Below, in pieces: positions 6,485-7,318 of a stretch of DNA of 7,318 nucleotides (within the stretch, counting starts at the first letter, position 1; every line of letters begins with the position of its first letter). The notes beneath the pieces were generated by a model, which was not told the origin of the DNA, searched no databases, and saw only the letters and a program-made list of their open reading frames with translations. Both the position numbers and the translations under genes were made by a program. The DNA is taken from NCBI GenBank assembly GCA_027318915.1, contig DAHVOH010000120.1, positions 1-7,318 on the forward strand, written 5' to 3'. The stretch is from Clostridiales bacterium (GTDB lineage Bacteria; Bacillota_E; Sulfobacillia; Sulfobacillales; JAIMBI01).

Positions 6485-6530
6485 TTCTGAACAGAACACG
6501 TTTCGGCGGTTTCGGCGGGTGGTTTCGGCG
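6485..6530 (-). promoter_or_regulatory. Short repeats and palindrome upstream of the giant gene
   Basis: On the minus strand CGCCGAAAC occurs three times (6522-6530, 6509-6517, 6500-6508), two of them directly abutting, followed by the interrupted palindrome TTCTG-TT-CAGAA (6485-6496). The cluster lies 50-100 bases before the start codon, a usual place for regulator binding. I found no convincing -35/-10 pair nearby. The repeats are seen directly; a regulatory role is inference. Confidence 0.3.
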
Positions 6531-6954
6531 TCTTTCCAGCCTCCTCCTCCCGGAAACCCCCTCGATACCGAATTAGAGACTGAGATTAGGACGGAGGTGG
6601 GTCGACACGGCCGAACCGGGGCGGCCCGAGGCGCGCTGACGATCTGGCTCAGAAAAGCCGGCACCGTTCGAACGTTCACCAACACGACAGCGGAAGGGCC
6701 GCATGCGAGCCTTACGCGCCGACCATCGTTGCCCTCATGCAAGGTGGAAGCGCGGAGCTCGTTCGGCCGTAGGAGAGGATCTGGGTAGGAACGTGAGGGT
6801 TGGGTGGAGCGCGGCGACCTCCCCCCTCATCGCCCCTGACGTCGCTGACCGCGCGGGGTTTCCCACGACGGACCCGATTTGGAAACATATGGGCCGCCCG
6901 CCGTCGCCGGCTGGACGGTCGGCTCGCCCTCACGCTGGCATCGAGCTGACTTCC
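6531..6954. other. Non-coding stretch between the giant gene and the nuclease
   Basis: About 420 bases in which I find no convincing gene, tRNA or terminator. Short frames exist on both strands, but their products are low-complexity Arg/Pro/Gly sequences without a plausible domain. The nuclease frame itself is open back to 6640, with in-frame ATGs at 6703 and 6889, so some of this stretch could belong to that gene. Confidence 0.5.
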
Positions 6955-7318
6955 GTGCCACGCGGTCCGAACGGATCCTGGATGCTGGCTGCCACCGACA
7001 TTGCCCGCTTGCCTGATTGTCGGCATCGCCGGTGGTTGGACCAAGGGGCCGTCATGGGACCCTGGGCGCGGCCCGCCGACCAGGACGCCACCCGCGAACT
7101 TTTGGCGGGATTGGGCTTTGCCCACGAAGCCCGCTACGTGGCGGCGCCGGAGGCGGACGGCCGCACCGTGCGTCGTTTTCCCGCGCGTTCCGATCCCCGG
7201 ACCTGGCCGGACGCGCATGCCGAGACGGTCGACGCCCTGAACGACGGCGGGTCTCGCTACCAGGCGGCGCGGCAGGTGCTGCACCGCGAGGTGCCGACAT
7301 GGCGGTCCGCCGCGCGGC
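6955..7318 (+). CDS. TM0106-family RecB-like nuclease, N-terminal part (truncated at right edge)
   Basis: The first 121 codons resemble the start of the TM0106 family of putative RecB-like PD-(D/E)XK nucleases (COG2251). From the chosen GTG: L-A-A-T-D-I-A-R (11-18) matches the family's L-s-A-t-D-L; C-R-H (22-24) follows at the usual distance; G-F-A-H-E (54-58) is the G-x-x-H-E element also found in Cas4/RecB-type nucleases; and S-R-Y-Q-A-A (100-105) matches the family's Y-Q-A strand. Catalytic Asp and Glu/Lys residues would lie past the edge. Members act on DNA and are often fused to a helicase, but neither can be checked here. The start is uncertain. GTG 6955 gives the family-like lead G-P-N-G-S-W-M-L; ATGs at 6703, 6889 and 6982 are alternatives, and none has a strong ribosome site. 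Cys22 could serve an iron-sulfur cluster as in Cas4, but this is unproven. Confidence 0.72.
   Translation, partial: MPRGPNGSWMLAATDIARLPDCRHRRWLDQGAVMGPWARPADQDATRELLAGLGFAHEARYVAAPEADGRTVRRFPARSDPRTWPDAHAETVDALNDGGSRYQAARQVLHREVPTWRSAAR

Noticed and set aside
6494..6507. LexA (SOS box)-like sequence AGAACACGTTTCGG
   Set aside because: It differs from the Gram-positive consensus (CGAACRNRYGTTYC) at three positions, including a base of the conserved GTTC half-site, and nothing else points to SOS control of this gene.
6500..6530. CRISPR-like repeats
   Set aside because: The repeats are only 9 bases and the gaps 0 and 4 bases, with no spacers.
4459..6576. Long plus-strand open frame (705 codons) opposite the giant gene
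   Set aside because: Its product is dominated by Arg, Gly, His and Gln with no domain or motif. It is what high-GC third positions of the opposite-strand gene produce. The minus strand has a signal peptide, ribosome site and recognisable repeats.
6661..6690. GTTCGAAC resembling the T-arm of a tRNA
   Set aside because: No acceptor, anticodon or D-arm partners can be found around it. It is just a short palindrome.
6479..6788. Short frames on both strands upstream of the giant gene
   Set aside because: They overlap the repeat and upstream region, have no good ribosome site, and give products without recognisable features.
6712..7284. Minus-strand open frame (190 codons) opposite the nuclease
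   Set aside because: Basic low-complexity product with no motif. The plus strand matches a known family over the same bases.

Overview
This is a GC-rich bacterial window from an accessory-looking chromosomal region. I count four protein genes plus a fifth truncated at the right edge, with well-placed Shine-Dalgarno sites (AGGAG, AAGGAGG) and GTG starts. These traits, together with signal-peptide proteins that lack any outer-membrane hallmark, would fit a high-GC Gram-positive such as an actinobacterium or a Sulfobacillus/Thermaerobacter-like Firmicute. That assignment is inference; nothing in the window fixes the taxon.

Layout: (1) Bases 1-437, minus strand: the N-terminal part of an unrecognised secreted protein, leaving the window at the left edge. 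(2) Bases 438-589: a divergent intergenic region with promoter-like hexamers and a strongly structured leader that can form two mutually exclusive hairpins. (3) Bases 590-1758, plus strand: a two-gene operon with a 4-bp GTGA overlap. The first gene is a glycolipid-binding-family protein (DUF1089/PF06475). The second is an Ogt-like O6-alkylguanine-DNA alkyltransferase homologue whose catalytic cysteine is replaced by threonine (P-T-H-R in place of P-C-H-R). (4) Bases 1786-1822: a strong hairpin terminator between convergent genes. (5) Bases 1831-6432, minus strand: a single ~1533-residue secreted protein. It has a signal peptide, a long Gly/Ala/Ser-rich N-terminal half, a block of about four ~50-residue beta repeats, three OmpL47/Ig-like repeats and an unrecognised C-terminal domain. 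(6) Bases 6433-6954: about 520 bases without a convincing gene, including the upstream region of the giant gene with three short CGCCGAAAC repeats. (7) Bases 6955-7318, plus strand: the N-terminus of a TM0106-family RecB-like (PD-(D/E)XK) nuclease, cut by the right edge.

No single pathway links all the genes. The two minus-strand genes encode exported proteins. The plus-strand operon couples a putative lipid-binding protein to a probable non-catalytic alkyl-lesion sensor, and another DNA-repair-type gene (the RecB-like nuclease) lies beyond the giant gene. The most unusual items are the Cys-to-Thr alkyltransferase-like protein, the two-state leader upstream of its operon, and the giant repetitive secreted protein. 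I saw no tRNA, rRNA, CRISPR array or insertion sequence.
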